A stretch of DNA of 34,564 nucleotides. Source: JBFGCT01 sp041581055. GTDB lineage: Bacteria; Actinomycetota; Acidimicrobiia; Acidimicrobiales; Ilumatobacteraceae. A program made the translations under genes and the position numbers. The DNA lies in contig JBFGCT010000020.1 in assembly GCA_041581055.1 (NCBI GenBank), positions 1-34,564 of the forward strand, given 5' to 3'. Position 1 is the first letter of the stretch; every line of letters begins with the position of its first letter. Positions 8,849 to 16,452 of the stretch are shown here, one piece after another. Under the pieces are notes generated by a model. The model ran no database searches. It saw only the letters and a list, made by a program, of their open reading frames with translations, and had not been told where the DNA came from.

Positions 8849-10978
8849 TCACCGCAGCACCTCGAACAGGTACGTGTCGTCAATCCGGGCCACCAACTTG
8901 AAGCGCGGGTTGGACAGCAGGAAGCGGCTCGCCTCAGCGGTGGAGGCGACCGGGAACGTCCCCACGACGGCGATCTCGTCGATCATCCCCGGGCTGACGA
9001 CGACGTACGCCGTTCCCGGCGTCAGCTCGACGAGGTCGTCGGCGACGTCGTCGAGCGCCGACGGGGGCGGCAGGGCCGTGTGCGGGCCGAGCATCTCGGT
9101 GATGTACGGCGTGTAGGTGTCGGTGACCTGGAACTCCGCGTAGCGGGCGACGCTCTGGGCCGGGTAGCCCGCCCTGAACTGCGCCAGGATCGCCGGGCCG
9201 GCGATCGTCTCGCCGACGTAGGCGTCCATCGCCACCTCCGACGGATCGACCTGGTTGACGCGCTCGCGGCCGTAGTGGACGACGACGAAGCCGGCCGCGA
9301 GACAAAGACACAGCGCCGAGGCCAGGACCGTCGGCTGCGGCAGCCGGTCGCGGCGGACGACCGGCGCGCTGCTGACGACCCCCCAGGCGATCAGCGCCGC
9401 CATCAGCGGGAGCGAGTAGAGGTAGACGCGGTAGATCGCCTCGCCGCCGTAGGACTGCACCAGCGGGATTCCGAACGGGATCATCGCGAGGACGACGAGC
9501 AACCCGATGCGCCGCTTGGCCCAGCACGCCACCAGCCCCCCGAGGGCCGCCAGCAACCAGACCGCGGCCGAGTAGTACCTGGTCACCTCGCTGATCAGCG
9601 CCGCCTCGGCGGGCGCCAGGCTGAGGTCGGTGTTCCCCGCCGCATTGGCGGCGGGAGAACCGCCGAACCCGAGGTCGAAGTCCTGGGCGGCGAAGTAGCT
9701 GAACGAGCGGGCGACCCAGACGAGCACGACGGTCGACAATCCGAGCAGCAGCCACCGGTCGCGGACCCAGCCGACGGTGACGGCGACGACCACCGCGCCG
9801 ATGACGACGATCGGCGTCAACGGGTGGGCCATCAGCAGCCCGAGGAGGACGGCGGAGACGGCGACCCGCCGCCGCGCGGTCAACGCCGCGTCGGTCCGGG
9901 CGCGGCCCCCGGCCCCGCCGGTGTGCCCGTCGCCGGCGGGCGTCGGCCGCTCGCGCCGGAACCAGCTCCAGATCATCCCGAGGGCGACCAGCGCGAGGAA
10001 CGAGGCCAGCGTCTGGGCGGCGAAGTAGTTCTGCCCGACCCAGTTGGTCAGCACGTAGATGACGACGGCGAGGTACGCCACACGCACGCTGCGGGTCACC
10101 CGGTGCACGAGGTAGCCGACGGCCAGCAGCACGAACCCTTCGCCGACCAACTGCGCCCACGCGGCATACGACGTCGGGTCGACGCCGGTGGCGCCGCGGA
10201 CGAGCGCGACCACGCCGAAGAACCCGGAGAAGTTGTTGTAGATGTCGAAGTCGGGATGCAGCCGCCCGGTCTCGTCCAACAGGCGGGCGACACCGACGTG
10301 CTTGTACGCCCACGGATAGCGGATCGTGCTCGTGCTGAGCGCGATCGTCCCGTAGACGATGACCAGCAGCGGGCCGACGGCGGTGACGAGGCGGGAGCTC
10401 GTCGTGCGCGGCGCGGTGGCGGCGTGGGCGGCGCCGACGACGGCGAGGCCGAATCCGACGAACCACGTCAGCGGCAGCTCGCCGACGAGGCCGAGCAGCC
10501 CGATGTCGGAGACGTCGAGCCTGGACATCGACGACCACCACAGGGCCAGCGCCAGCAGGGTCCACCCGACCTGCGGCGGTGCGAGCCCCCGCCAGTCGAT
10601 CGGTCTCGACGCGGGCCGTGGCCGCACCAGCCGGATCGCCGCGCACAGGCCCAGCACGACCGCCGCCCCGCCGCCCGGGCGCCACCAGTGAAACGTCAAC
10701 ATCAAGTGCGCGACGACCATCCAGGTGACGACGCTCAACGCCACGGTGGCGACGGCGCGCTCGACGCCGTCCGCCGGCCGCAGCGCCCCGACGACGAGCG
10801 CGCCGGGGTGGACGACGATGGCCGCGCCGAGCACGGCGGCGGTCAGTGGGCCGTCGACGCCGCGCGCCAGCAGCAGGGATCCGATCGCGGCCAGCCAGAA
10901 CACTGGGTCGAGCGCCCGCGCCCCGTCGGCCGACGGGGCCGACGCGATGGAGACGCGGGGTTCCAGGGTCAGCCCCAT
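8849..10978 (-). CDS. Large multi-spanning membrane protein, possible GT-C or polymerase
   Basis: 709-residue protein with more than ten hydrophobic segments over residues about 25-570 (for example LVVLAMIPFGIPLV). A soluble C-terminal domain of about 130 residues follows, ending VARIDDTYLFEVLR. Extracytoplasmic loops carry many aromatic and polar residues (YPWAYKHVG, DIYNNFSGFFG), as in GT-C glycosyltransferases and O-antigen polymerase-like proteins, but I do not recognise a named family. The ATG at 10978 overlaps the preceding glycosyltransferase by 10 bp. Its place in an operon with three GT2s, a flippase and tailoring enzymes, none of which is an obvious polymerase, makes it the best candidate for the polymerase/ligase step. 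That is an inference from context. Confidence 0.65.
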   Translation of the reverse strand: MGLTLEPRVSIASAPSADGARALDPVFWLAAIGSLLLARGVDGPLTAAVLGAAIVVHPGALVVGALRPADGVERAVATVALSVVTWMVVAHLMLTFHWWRPGGGAAVVLGLCAAIRLVRPRPASRPIDWRGLAPPQVGWTLLALALWWSSMSRLDVSDIGLLGLVGELPLTWFVGFGLAVVGAAHAATAPRTTSSRLVTAVGPLLVIVYGTIALSTSTIRYPWAYKHVGVARLLDETGRLHPDFDIYNNFSGFFGVVALVRGATGVDPTSYAAWAQLVGEGFVLLAVGYLVHRVTRSVRVAYLAVVIYVLTNWVGQNYFAAQTLASFLALVALGMIWSWFRRERPTPAGDGHTGGAGGRARTDAALTARRRVAVSAVLLGLLMAHPLTPIVVIGAVVVAVTVGWVRDRWLLLGLSTVVLVWVARSFSYFAAQDFDLGFGGSPAANAAGNTDLSLAPAEAALISEVTRYYSAAVWLLAALGGLVACWAKRRIGLLVVLAMIPFGIPLVQSYGGEAIYRVYLYSLPLMAALIAWGVVSSAPVVRRDRLPQPTVLASALCLCLAAGFVVVHYGRERVNQVDPSEVAMDAYVGETIAGPAILAQFRAGYPAQSVARYAEFQVTDTYTPYITEMLGPHTALPPPSALDDVADDLVELTPGTAYVVVSPGMIDEIAVVGTFPVASTAEASRFLLSNPRFKLVARIDDTYLFEVLR

Positions 10979-11913
10979 CGACGCCGCCCGCCGATCAGCA
11001 CGCGTTCGGTCGCGTACCCGAACGAGGCGCACGCCAGACCGGCCGTCAACACCGCGGCCCGGCCGAGCCGGCGCGGCTCGCGCAGCCCGCCGAGCGTGTC
11101 GCTGGCGACCGCGCGCGCGATCCCGAGCGCGTACGAGCGCTCCTCGCGCGTCGCGTCGGCGCCGCCGACGGTGGTCGCCAGCCGCGCCTTCGAACGCCCC
11201 TCGCCGAGGCACCGCCGGAGGACATAGCGCACCCGGGCGCGCCCCGGCGTCACCCGGTGGTGCACCACCGACCGCGGCGCGAAGACGACCTGGTCGCCGC
11301 ACGCGGTCTGGCGGATCCGGATGCAGACCTGGGTCTCCTCGCAGCCGGCGACATCGGCGCCGACGCGGCCGAGCTCGACCGGGAACCCGCCGACCCGTTC
11401 GAGTGCCCGGCGGCGGAACGCGGCGCTCGCGCCGAACACGTTGCGGATCGGGGCGATGTCGTCGGGCCGGTCCGGGTTGGTGCACCCGACCGCCCAGTCG
11501 AGATGCGGGGGGAACCAGCGGGGTCGCGTCGACGGCCAGTTCGGCTCGATGCGGCCGCCGACCGCGGCCACCGTCGGATCGTCGAACGGCGCCAGCAGCG
11601 CGGCGAGCCAGCCGGGCTCGGCGACCGCGTCGTCGTCGATGAACACGACGACGTCGGCCGAGGTTGCCGCGACACCGGTGTTGCGCGCCGACGACAACCC
11701 GCGCGCGCCGCCGTTCGGGATCACGTCGACGCGCGGCCGCAGGTGGGCCTCCAGCTCTGGGTTGTGGTCGACGACGACGATGGTCTCGTCGGGCGGCCGC
11801 ACCTGCCGGTCGAGCGCGTCGAGGCAGGCCTCGAGGTCGTCCAGCCGTTCGAAGCTGTAGGTGCACACGATCACCGCGCAGGTCGGCGCCCGTTGGCCGG
11901 CGCCCGCGGTCAT
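10969..11913 (-). CDS. Family 2 glycosyltransferase
   Basis: 314-residue GT2 enzyme. The domain begins CAVIVCTYSFERLDDLEACL and has VVVDHNPELEAHLR, the acceptor-side RGLSSARNTGV, and the metal-binding VVFIDDDAVAEPGWL. NVFGASAAFRRRAL and GCEETQVCIRIRQ follow, the usual second half of this group. Near the C-terminus are basic and amphipathic segments (RYVLRRCLGEGRSKARL, then LTAGLACASFGYA) that may sit on the membrane. The ATG at 11913 forms an ATGA overlap with the DPM-like gene, so translation is coupled. It probably transfers one sugar of the repeat unit; donor and linkage are unknown. Confidence 0.9.
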   Translation of the reverse strand: MTAGAGQRAPTCAVIVCTYSFERLDDLEACLDALDRQVRPPDETIVVVDHNPELEAHLRPRVDVIPNGGARGLSSARNTGVAATSADVVVFIDDDAVAEPGWLAALLAPFDDPTVAAVGGRIEPNWPSTRPRWFPPHLDWAVGCTNPDRPDDIAPIRNVFGASAAFRRRALERVGGFPVELGRVGADVAGCEETQVCIRIRQTACGDQVVFAPRSVVHHRVTPGRARVRYVLRRCLGEGRSKARLATTVGGADATREERSYALGIARAVASDTLGGLREPRRLGRAAVLTAGLACASFGYATERVLIGGRRRWG

Positions 11914-12746
11914 GGCCTCGCCGTGTGAGCCGCCGGGCGGCGGTTGACGTACTGGTCGGTCAACTCCCGGGTCAGCACGGCCGCGATTCGCAGCCCGTCC
12001 CGGAACGCGTGGAGGTTCGAGCTCCCCGCGCTGCGCTCGCGCTCGAAGCTCGGCACCTCCTCGATCACGAAGCCCAGGCGCGCCGCCCGGACGTGCAGCA
12101 GGGTTTCGATCTCGAACCCGTTGCAGTCGAGGTCCAAGGCGTCGCGGTGTTTCGTCCAGATCGCGTTGAACCCGTACGCCAGGTCGGTGAACCGGGTGCC
12201 GTAGACGCGGTTGACGAAGGTTCGGATGGCGCCGTTGCCGAACCGTCGGATCCCGGTGATGTCGGTGCTGCCGCCCCGTTCGAGGAAACGCGAGCCCTTC
12301 GCCAGGTCGGCGCCGTTGACGAGGGCCAGGACGAACCGCTCGACCTCGCCCGGTTCGTTCGATCCGTCGGCGTCGATGAACACGGCGACGTCCCCGTTGG
12401 CCGCCGCCAGACCCTCGATCATCGCGTTGCCCTTGCCGCGGCCGGTCTGGCGCAGCACGCGCACGTCCGGCATCAGTTGCAGCGCCACGTCGATCGTGCC
12501 GTCGACCGAGTTGCCGTCGACGAGGATCACCTCGTACACCGTGGGGAGCGAGGCGAAGAGCGCGGCGAGGTTCGGGGCCTCGTTGCGCGCCGGGATGATG
12601 ATCGTGACGGCGACCCGGCGCGTCACGCCGTTGAGCACGTACGTCCACGGTTCGCCCGGCCCGGCGCGCCGAGGCTTGCGCCGCTCCTCGCGCACCGGAG
12701 ACCGAAAATCGGTCGCCCCTGCCCGCCGCATGTGGGTATCGGTCAT
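11910..12746 (-). CDS. DPM1/DPG-synthase-like family 2 glycosyltransferase, first gene of the operon
   Basis: 278-residue GT2 of the polyprenyl-phosphate sugar synthase type. The GT-A domain starts VTIIIPARNEAPNLAALFAS and contains VILVDGNSVDGTIDVA, GRGKGNAMIEGL, VFIDADGSNEPGE and the family segment YGTRFTDLAYGFNAIW with CNGFEIETLLHVRA. It has no transmembrane tail. Such enzymes load a sugar onto a polyprenyl phosphate or act as inner-leaflet transferases. An N-terminal basic stretch of about 45 residues is poorly conserved in style. The start ATG at 12746 has GGAGG with a 9-base spacing. A structured leader lies immediately upstream, and this is the promoter-proximal gene of the nine-gene operon. 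Confidence 0.9.
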   Translation of the reverse strand: MTDTHMRRAGATDFRSPVREERRKPRRAGPGEPWTYVLNGVTRRVAVTIIIPARNEAPNLAALFASLPTVYEVILVDGNSVDGTIDVALQLMPDVRVLRQTGRGKGNAMIEGLAAANGDVAVFIDADGSNEPGEVERFVLALVNGADLAKGSRFLERGGSTDITGIRRFGNGAIRTFVNRVYGTRFTDLAYGFNAIWTKHRDALDLDCNGFEIETLLHVRAARLGFVIEEVPSFERERSAGSSNLHAFRDGLRIAAVLTRELTDQYVNRRPAAHTARP

Positions 12747-12755
12747 CTGTGCGCA

Positions 12756-12799
12756 CCTCCGCCGTGGGTGACTCCCCGCGGTTCCGCGCCCACGGGGAT
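12756..12799 (-). promoter_or_regulatory. Structured leader with two exclusive stems beside the ribosome binding site
   Basis: On the minus strand, just before the Shine-Dalgarno GGAGG (12756-12760), the leader can form a 7-bp stem CCGTGGG/CCCACGG (12789-12795 with 12762-12768) enclosing a small CGCGG/CCGCG hairpin. Bases 12793-12797 can instead pair as CCCCG with CGGGG at 12774-12778. The two foldings share 12793-12795 and exclude each other. One arm ends one base from the Shine-Dalgarno, so a translation switch is conceivable. I do not recognise a riboswitch class. Confidence 0.35.
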
Positions 12800-13042
12800 T
12801 CAGCCATTCTCACCGACGTTCGGCGCGTCGAAAAGGAGTGCGGCGTGATCTTGAGATAAAGCACACCCAACGGCCGCGTCGCGTGGCGACGCTCGCGCCC
12901 TCTGGCGTAGAACCCCTGCGTGAATGGCCTGCCTTGACGAAACCCTGACACGCCGATCGGGCCGGATTTCGACGCGTCGGCCGGTCGGCCGACGCGCTGC
13001 GTGGTGGAGGGACCGGCCCGACCCCGCGGCTGCCCGGTCGCC

Positions 13043-13102
13043 CGCCGCGGTTCGACTCCGGCTCGGTCGCCTCGCCGCGGTTCGACTCCGGCTCGGTCGC
13101 CT
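13043..13102. repeat. Perfect 30-bp tandem duplication
   Basis: Unit cgccgcggttcgactccggc plus ten further bases occurs at 13043-13072 and again, identically, at 13073-13102. It lies downstream of the histidine kinase gene and upstream of the polysaccharide operon, outside any gene. The GGTTCGACTCC core looks like a tRNA T-loop, but the T-stem does not pair and there are no other arms. Confidence 0.9.
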
Positions 13103-13113
13103 CAACCGCTGCC

Positions 13114-13183
13114 GTGCGTTCGCCAACGCCGGCTCAGGGCTCGCCGGTGTGCGTTCGCCAACGCCGGCTCAGCGCTCGCCGGC
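13114..13183. repeat. 35-bp tandem duplication overlapping the end of the kinase gene
   Basis: Units 13114-13148 and 13149-13183 differ at only two positions, and begin gtgcgttcgccaacgccggc. The second unit contains the stop codon and last residues of the histidine kinase (stop at 13169-13171). The first is an extra copy of the same 3' end lying beyond the gene. This looks like a recent local duplication. Confidence 0.9.
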
Positions 13184-14188
13184 GGCGTTCGTCGCGCCGG
13201 CCGGGTGGGTCGGCGGCGGCGCCTTCGCCGCGGCGCGGACCAGCGTCAGCCGGAACTGCGCCGGTCGTGGCCGCAGCAGCTCGAGGCGGCCGCCGTCGGA
13301 TTCGGCGAGTCGGCGGGCCAGCGGGAGCCCGCGTCCGTGCTTGGCGTGGTGGTCGCCGGGTCGGTCGAAGAGGGCGCGGACCGTCGCCGGGTCGATTCCC
13401 GTTCCCTCGTCCTCGATCGTGACGCTCTGACCGCTGACCAGGACGGCCAAGGTGCCCCCGCCATGGCGCAGCGCGTTGTCGAAGAGCACGTTGATGATCT
13501 GGCCGACGAGCCCCGGCGTGGCGGTGACGGGGTGCACCGGCGCCGTCGTCACGACGATCTGGCGGCGCTCGGCGGCGAATCGGTCCTGCCAATCGGTGAC
13601 GTGATGGTCGATCAGCACGGTCAGGTCCAGGTCGGTCCGCTCGCCGCTGCTGCCGCGTCGGGCGACGACGAGCAGCTCGTCGAGGGTCCGGTTCAGCTCG
13701 TGCGCCTGCTCGAGCGCGGCCCGCGCCTCGGCGGCGACGTCGGGCTGGTCGTTGCGCTCGAGGAGCTCGAGGCGCATCGCGATCCCGGTCAGCCCGGTGC
13801 GCAACTGGTGGGTGGCGTCGGCGGTGAAGGAGCGCTCGGCCTCGAGCATCCGGTCGACGCGGTTGGCGCTCAGCCGCAGCGAGCGCGAGATCGCGTCGAT
13901 CTCGTCGATCCCCGACGCGGTCGGCGGCGCGCTGAAGTCGCCGTCGCCGACCCGGCCCGCGCTCCTCGCCAGCCGCTCGAGTGGTCGGGCCAGCTGACGG
14001 GCCTGAATCGCCGCCAGCACCGCGGCCGCGATCAGCGCGCAGACGGCGATGACCGCCAGCCGGATCAACGAGCCGTCTGTTGCGCCGCCGCCGGTCGCGT
14101 CGTTGACGATGAGGATCACCGGCGCGAGCAGCACGACGAGCACGACCATGACCACCGCGATCGTCGACAGCACGAGCCGGCGGCGCAT
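13169..14188 (-). CDS. Two-component sensor histidine kinase
   Basis: 339-residue membrane kinase. Two transmembrane helices (about 6-28 and 41-63) are separated by only about a dozen residues, so there is almost no external sensor domain and the signal may be read within the membrane. A HAMP region (about 64-118) is followed by the H-box FTADATHQLRTGLTG with phospho-acceptor H127; the Pro usually four residues after the HQLR start is Gly here. The ATPase domain has the N-box NVLFDNALRHGGG, G1 IEDEGTGIDP and G2 HGRGLPLARRLAESDGG. The start lies 9 bp after the regulator's stop, so the two are co-transcribed with the regulator first. The signal is unknown; the nearest downstream genes are the polysaccharide operon. 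Confidence 0.93.
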   Translation of the reverse strand: MRRRLVLSTIAVVMVVLVVLLAPVILIVNDATGGGATDGSLIRLAVIAVCALIAAAVLAAIQARQLARPLERLARSAGRVGDGDFSAPPTASGIDEIDAISRSLRLSANRVDRMLEAERSFTADATHQLRTGLTGIAMRLELLERNDQPDVAAEARAALEQAHELNRTLDELLVVARRGSSGERTDLDLTVLIDHHVTDWQDRFAAERRQIVVTTAPVHPVTATPGLVGQIINVLFDNALRHGGGTLAVLVSGQSVTIEDEGTGIDPATVRALFDRPGDHHAKHGRGLPLARRLAESDGGRLELLRPRPAQFRLTLVRAAAKAPPPTHPAGATNAAGER

Positions 14189-14197
14189 GGTGGCAGG

Positions 14198-14905
14198 TCA
14201 GCTCCCCGGCTCGAAGCGGAACCCGACGCCGCGCACGGTGACGATCTTCGAGGGCGGGTCGGTGTCGTCGAGAATCTTGCGGCGCAGCGTCGAGGTGTGC
14301 GTGTCGAGCGTGCGGGTCGAGCCCCACCAATGCTCGTCCCACACCTGGCTCATGATCTCCTCGCGCTTGATCGTGACGCCGGGGTTGCGCATCAGGAGCG
14401 AGAGGAGGTCGAACTCCTTGCTCGTCAGCTCCACCTCGGCGCGCCCGCCGTCGCCGGCGTCGAGGAAACACCGTCTGGCGCCCTCGTCCAGCTCGAGGCC
14501 GGCGCCCCGCAGCGGTCCGCCGGAACCGTTGACGCCGGCGGTCTCGGTGATCCGCAACCGGGCGCGAATCCGGGCGACGAGCTCCGCCAGACGAAACGGC
14601 TTGGCGACGTAGTCGTCGGCGCCCGCGTTGAGCCCGACGATGACGTCCATCTCCTCGGCGCGCGCCGTGAGCATGATGATCGGCAGGTCCGCGTGGACGG
14701 CGCGGATCTTGCGGCAGACATCGAGTCCGTCGACGTCCGGAAGCGTCAGGTCGAGGAGCACCAGGTCCGGGCGGTCGTCGGTGACCGCGGCCAGCGCCGG
14801 CCCGCCCGCGGCGACGTGCACGACGGCGAAGTCCTCTGCCCTCAGGACGCGGATCAGCGGTTCGCTGATCCGCTCGTCGTCCTCGACCAGCAACACCGTC
14901 GTCAT
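14198..14905 (-). CDS. OmpR/PhoB-family response regulator
   Basis: 235-residue DNA-binding regulator. The receiver domain (about 3-118) has the acidic pocket EDD (8-10), phospho-acceptor D52 in LVLLDLTLPDVDG, the Thr/Ser switch in IIMLTARAEE and the Lys in DDYVAKPF. The C-terminal winged helix has VELTSKEFDLLSLLMRNPG, the recognition region STRTLDTHTSTLRRKI and the closing VRGVGFRFEPG. It should be phosphorylated by the downstream kinase. A possible TACGCT -10 box lies nine bases upstream of the ATG, so the transcript may have almost no leader. Confidence 0.95.
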   Translation of the reverse strand: MTTVLLVEDDERISEPLIRVLRAEDFAVVHVAAGGPALAAVTDDRPDLVLLDLTLPDVDGLDVCRKIRAVHADLPIIMLTARAEEMDVIVGLNAGADDYVAKPFRLAELVARIRARLRITETAGVNGSGGPLRGAGLELDEGARRCFLDAGDGGRAEVELTSKEFDLLSLLMRNPGVTIKREEIMSQVWDEHWWGSTRTLDTHTSTLRRKILDDTDPPSKIVTVRGVGFRFEPGS

Positions 14906-14914
14906 CGTCCACCG

Positions 14915-14920
14915 AGCGTA
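14915..14920 (-). promoter_or_regulatory. Possible -10 box (TACGCT) of the two-component operon
   Basis: TAnnnT hexamer ending nine bases before the regulator ATG on the minus strand; no clear -35. It fits the pattern of -10 boxes directly upstream of start codons seen at several genes here. Confidence 0.3.
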
Positions 14921-14993
14921 GGTCGACGCGCTCGCGGCCCGCTGGCATGCCGGCGCGACGTCCGCATGGCGACCGCGGCCCCAGCGCCGCGTT

Positions 14994-16316
14994 TCACGCC
15001 CCGCGCACGCGGAGCGCCGCGGCGTGGGCCGGGAAGCCCTCGTGGTCGGCGAGCGCGATCACCGACGGGGCCATGCGGGTCAACGCCCGCTCGTCGGCCC
15101 GGGCGACGGCCGTTCGCTTGAGGAACGTGTCGGCGGTGATCCCCGACGACACGTGCGCGAATCCGCTCGTCGGCAGCGCGGCCGGGCAGCCGACCACGAA
15201 GTTCGCCGCGCTGAACGGCGTGTGCTGGCCGACGAGGATCTCGCCCGCGTTCACGATCCGGTCGACGACCCGGTCGACCGCCGCTCCGGCGACCGCGACC
15301 TGGAGGTGCTCGGGCGCGAACTCGTTGGCGACCTCCACGGCGTCGTCGAGGGTGGGGACGAGCACGCAGCCGCCGTTCACGCCGAGCGACGCCCGAGCCG
15401 CCTCGGCGCGGTGGGTCGGGAGCGCCGCGAGCTGGCGTTCGAGCTCGGCGTCGGCGGCGTCGGCGGTGTCGGCCGACGTCGTGACCAGCACGACGGTCGA
15501 GTCGGCGCCGTGCTCGGCCTCGATCAGCAGGTCGGCGGCGAGCCGGAGGGGGTCGGCGGTGTCGTCGGCGACGACCATCGCCTCGGTCGGGCCGAGGAGC
15601 ATCATCGTGGCGACGCCGTGGCGCTGCATCTCGACCTGGGCGATCGTCACCGCCGGCGAGCCCGGCCCGACCACCTTGCGGACCCTGGGGATCGACTCGG
15701 TGCCGAACCCCAGCGCGGCGACGCCGGCCGGGCCGTTGACGCGGAACACCCGCTCGACTCCCAGCTTGCGGCAGACGACCAACACCGCCGGGTCGATCGC
15801 CCCCGATCCCCCCGGGACCGGCGGGACGACGAGCGCGATCTCGGGCACACCGGCCACCGCGGCGGGCACCGCCAACTGGTAGGCGACACTCGGGTAGGAC
15901 GCCTTGCCCGACGGGACGAAGAGCCCCGCCGACGCGATCGGGGTGATCTTCTCGCCGACGGTCAGACCGGGCTCGGCCTCGATCGTCCAGCCGGTCGTGT
16001 GCGCGAGCTGCGCCTCGTTGAACGCCCGCAGGTGGGCGATCGCGTCGTCGATCGCCGCGTCGACCGCCGGCTGGACGGCGGCGCCGGCCAACTCCGCCTC
16101 GGTGACCGCCAGCCCGTCGGCGTCGATCCGCATTCCGTCGAACCGCGCGAGCGCGTCGCACACGGCGGCGTCGCCACGCGTCCGCACATCCTCGATCAGC
16201 TCGGCGATCGACGCTCGCAGGCCGGGGTCGAAGATGTCGGCGAGGCCCCGCTCGCACAGGCGTGTTCGGGCAGCTCGGTCCATCTCGGTCCACACGAGTC
16301 GACGCAACACGCTCAC
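14994..16316 (-). CDS. Histidinol dehydrogenase family protein, divergent paralogue
   Basis: 440-residue NAD-dependent alcohol/aldehyde dehydrogenase of the HisD family. Family landmarks are clear: PSGKASYPSVAYQ, VVPPVPGG, GPGSPAVTIAQ, LLIEAEHGADS, the catalytic NEFAPEHLQV (Glu and His kept) and DHEGFPAHAAALRVRG at the end. Compared from memory with E. coli HisD, the zinc ligand Gln259 is Glu (LIEAEHG), Asp360 is Asn (SAANFVVG) and His367 is Ala (CPAALPT), while the His equivalents of 262, 327 and 419 remain. It may therefore be a paralogue acting on another substrate rather than the histidine-pathway enzyme, and no other his gene is nearby. The GTG at 16316 is chosen because a TAGCGT box lies just upstream; a second GTG six bases downstream is possible. 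Confidence 0.75.
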   Translation of the reverse strand: MSVLRRLVWTEMDRAARTRLCERGLADIFDPGLRASIAELIEDVRTRGDAAVCDALARFDGMRIDADGLAVTEAELAGAAVQPAVDAAIDDAIAHLRAFNEAQLAHTTGWTIEAEPGLTVGEKITPIASAGLFVPSGKASYPSVAYQLAVPAAVAGVPEIALVVPPVPGGSGAIDPAVLVVCRKLGVERVFRVNGPAGVAALGFGTESIPRVRKVVGPGSPAVTIAQVEMQRHGVATMMLLGPTEAMVVADDTADPLRLAADLLIEAEHGADSTVVLVTTSADTADAADAELERQLAALPTHRAEAARASLGVNGGCVLVPTLDDAVEVANEFAPEHLQVAVAGAAVDRVVDRIVNAGEILVGQHTPFSAANFVVGCPAALPTSGFAHVSSGITADTFLKRTAVARADERALTRMAPSVIALADHEGFPAHAAALRVRGA

Positions 16317-16320
16317 GACG

Positions 16321-16403
16321 GCCAACGCTAACCGCGGCCGGCCATGACGCGATCGGGTCGGGGCCGGGCCGACGCTCACCGCGGCCGGCCATGACGCGAT
16401 CGG
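16321..16403. repeat. Two 36-bp direct repeats, 47-bp period, between divergent genes
   Basis: Copies at 16321-16356 and 16368-16403 match at 34 of 36 positions; the last 26 bases (accgcggccggccatgacgc and onward) are identical. A third, weaker resemblance follows in the sequence leading to the Rieske-ThDP gene. The repeats fill most of the region between the divergent HisD-like and Rieske-ThDP genes. They could be regulator sites or a simple local duplication. Confidence 0.85.
16325..16330 (-). promoter_or_regulatory. Possible -10 box (TAGCGT) of the HisD-like gene
   Basis: Hexamer eight bases upstream of the proposed GTG start, with no Shine-Dalgarno between, suggesting a leaderless transcript. 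It sits inside the first copy of the 36-bp direct repeat. Confidence 0.3.
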
Positions 16404-16440
16404 TTCCCGACCGGCCGACGCCCTTGCCGTGACCGTGCCG

Positions 16441-16446
16441 TACTGT
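16441..16446 (+). promoter_or_regulatory. Possible -10 box (TACTGT) of the Rieske-ThDP gene
   Basis: TAnnnT hexamer six bases upstream of the ATG at 16453 with only TTGGGG between, consistent with leaderless transcription. No convincing -35 is seen. Confidence 0.35.
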
Positions 16447-16452
16447 TTGGGG

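Larger units (their letters stand above)
12747..13168. other. Gene-free 422-bp stretch between operon leader and kinase gene
   Basis: No frame here looks coding. It holds the operon leader hairpins near 12746 and an A/T-rich island around 12828-12872 (including ttgagataaagc) that probably carries the operon promoter. Two unrelated tandem duplications occupy 13043-13183. I could not identify a convincing -35/-10 pair. The readable frames through this stretch give only Arg/Pro/Ser-rich translations typical of non-coding high-GC DNA. Confidence 0.6.

Noticed and set aside
7616..11227. Roughly 1200-codon plus-strand frame across the glycosyltransferase and membrane protein genes
   Set aside because: No recognisable domain, composition typical of shadow frames, while the minus strand shows GT2 motifs and membrane helices.
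12756..12799. Resemblance of the operon leader to a c-di-AMP (ydaO) riboswitch
   Set aside because: Only short GGGGA/GAATCC-like strings match; the conserved two-lobed core could not be built by eye.
13046..13102. tRNA-like T-loop motif GGTTCGACTCC present twice
   Set aside because: T-stem pairs at only three positions, no acceptor, D or anticodon arms; it is part of a 30-bp tandem repeat.
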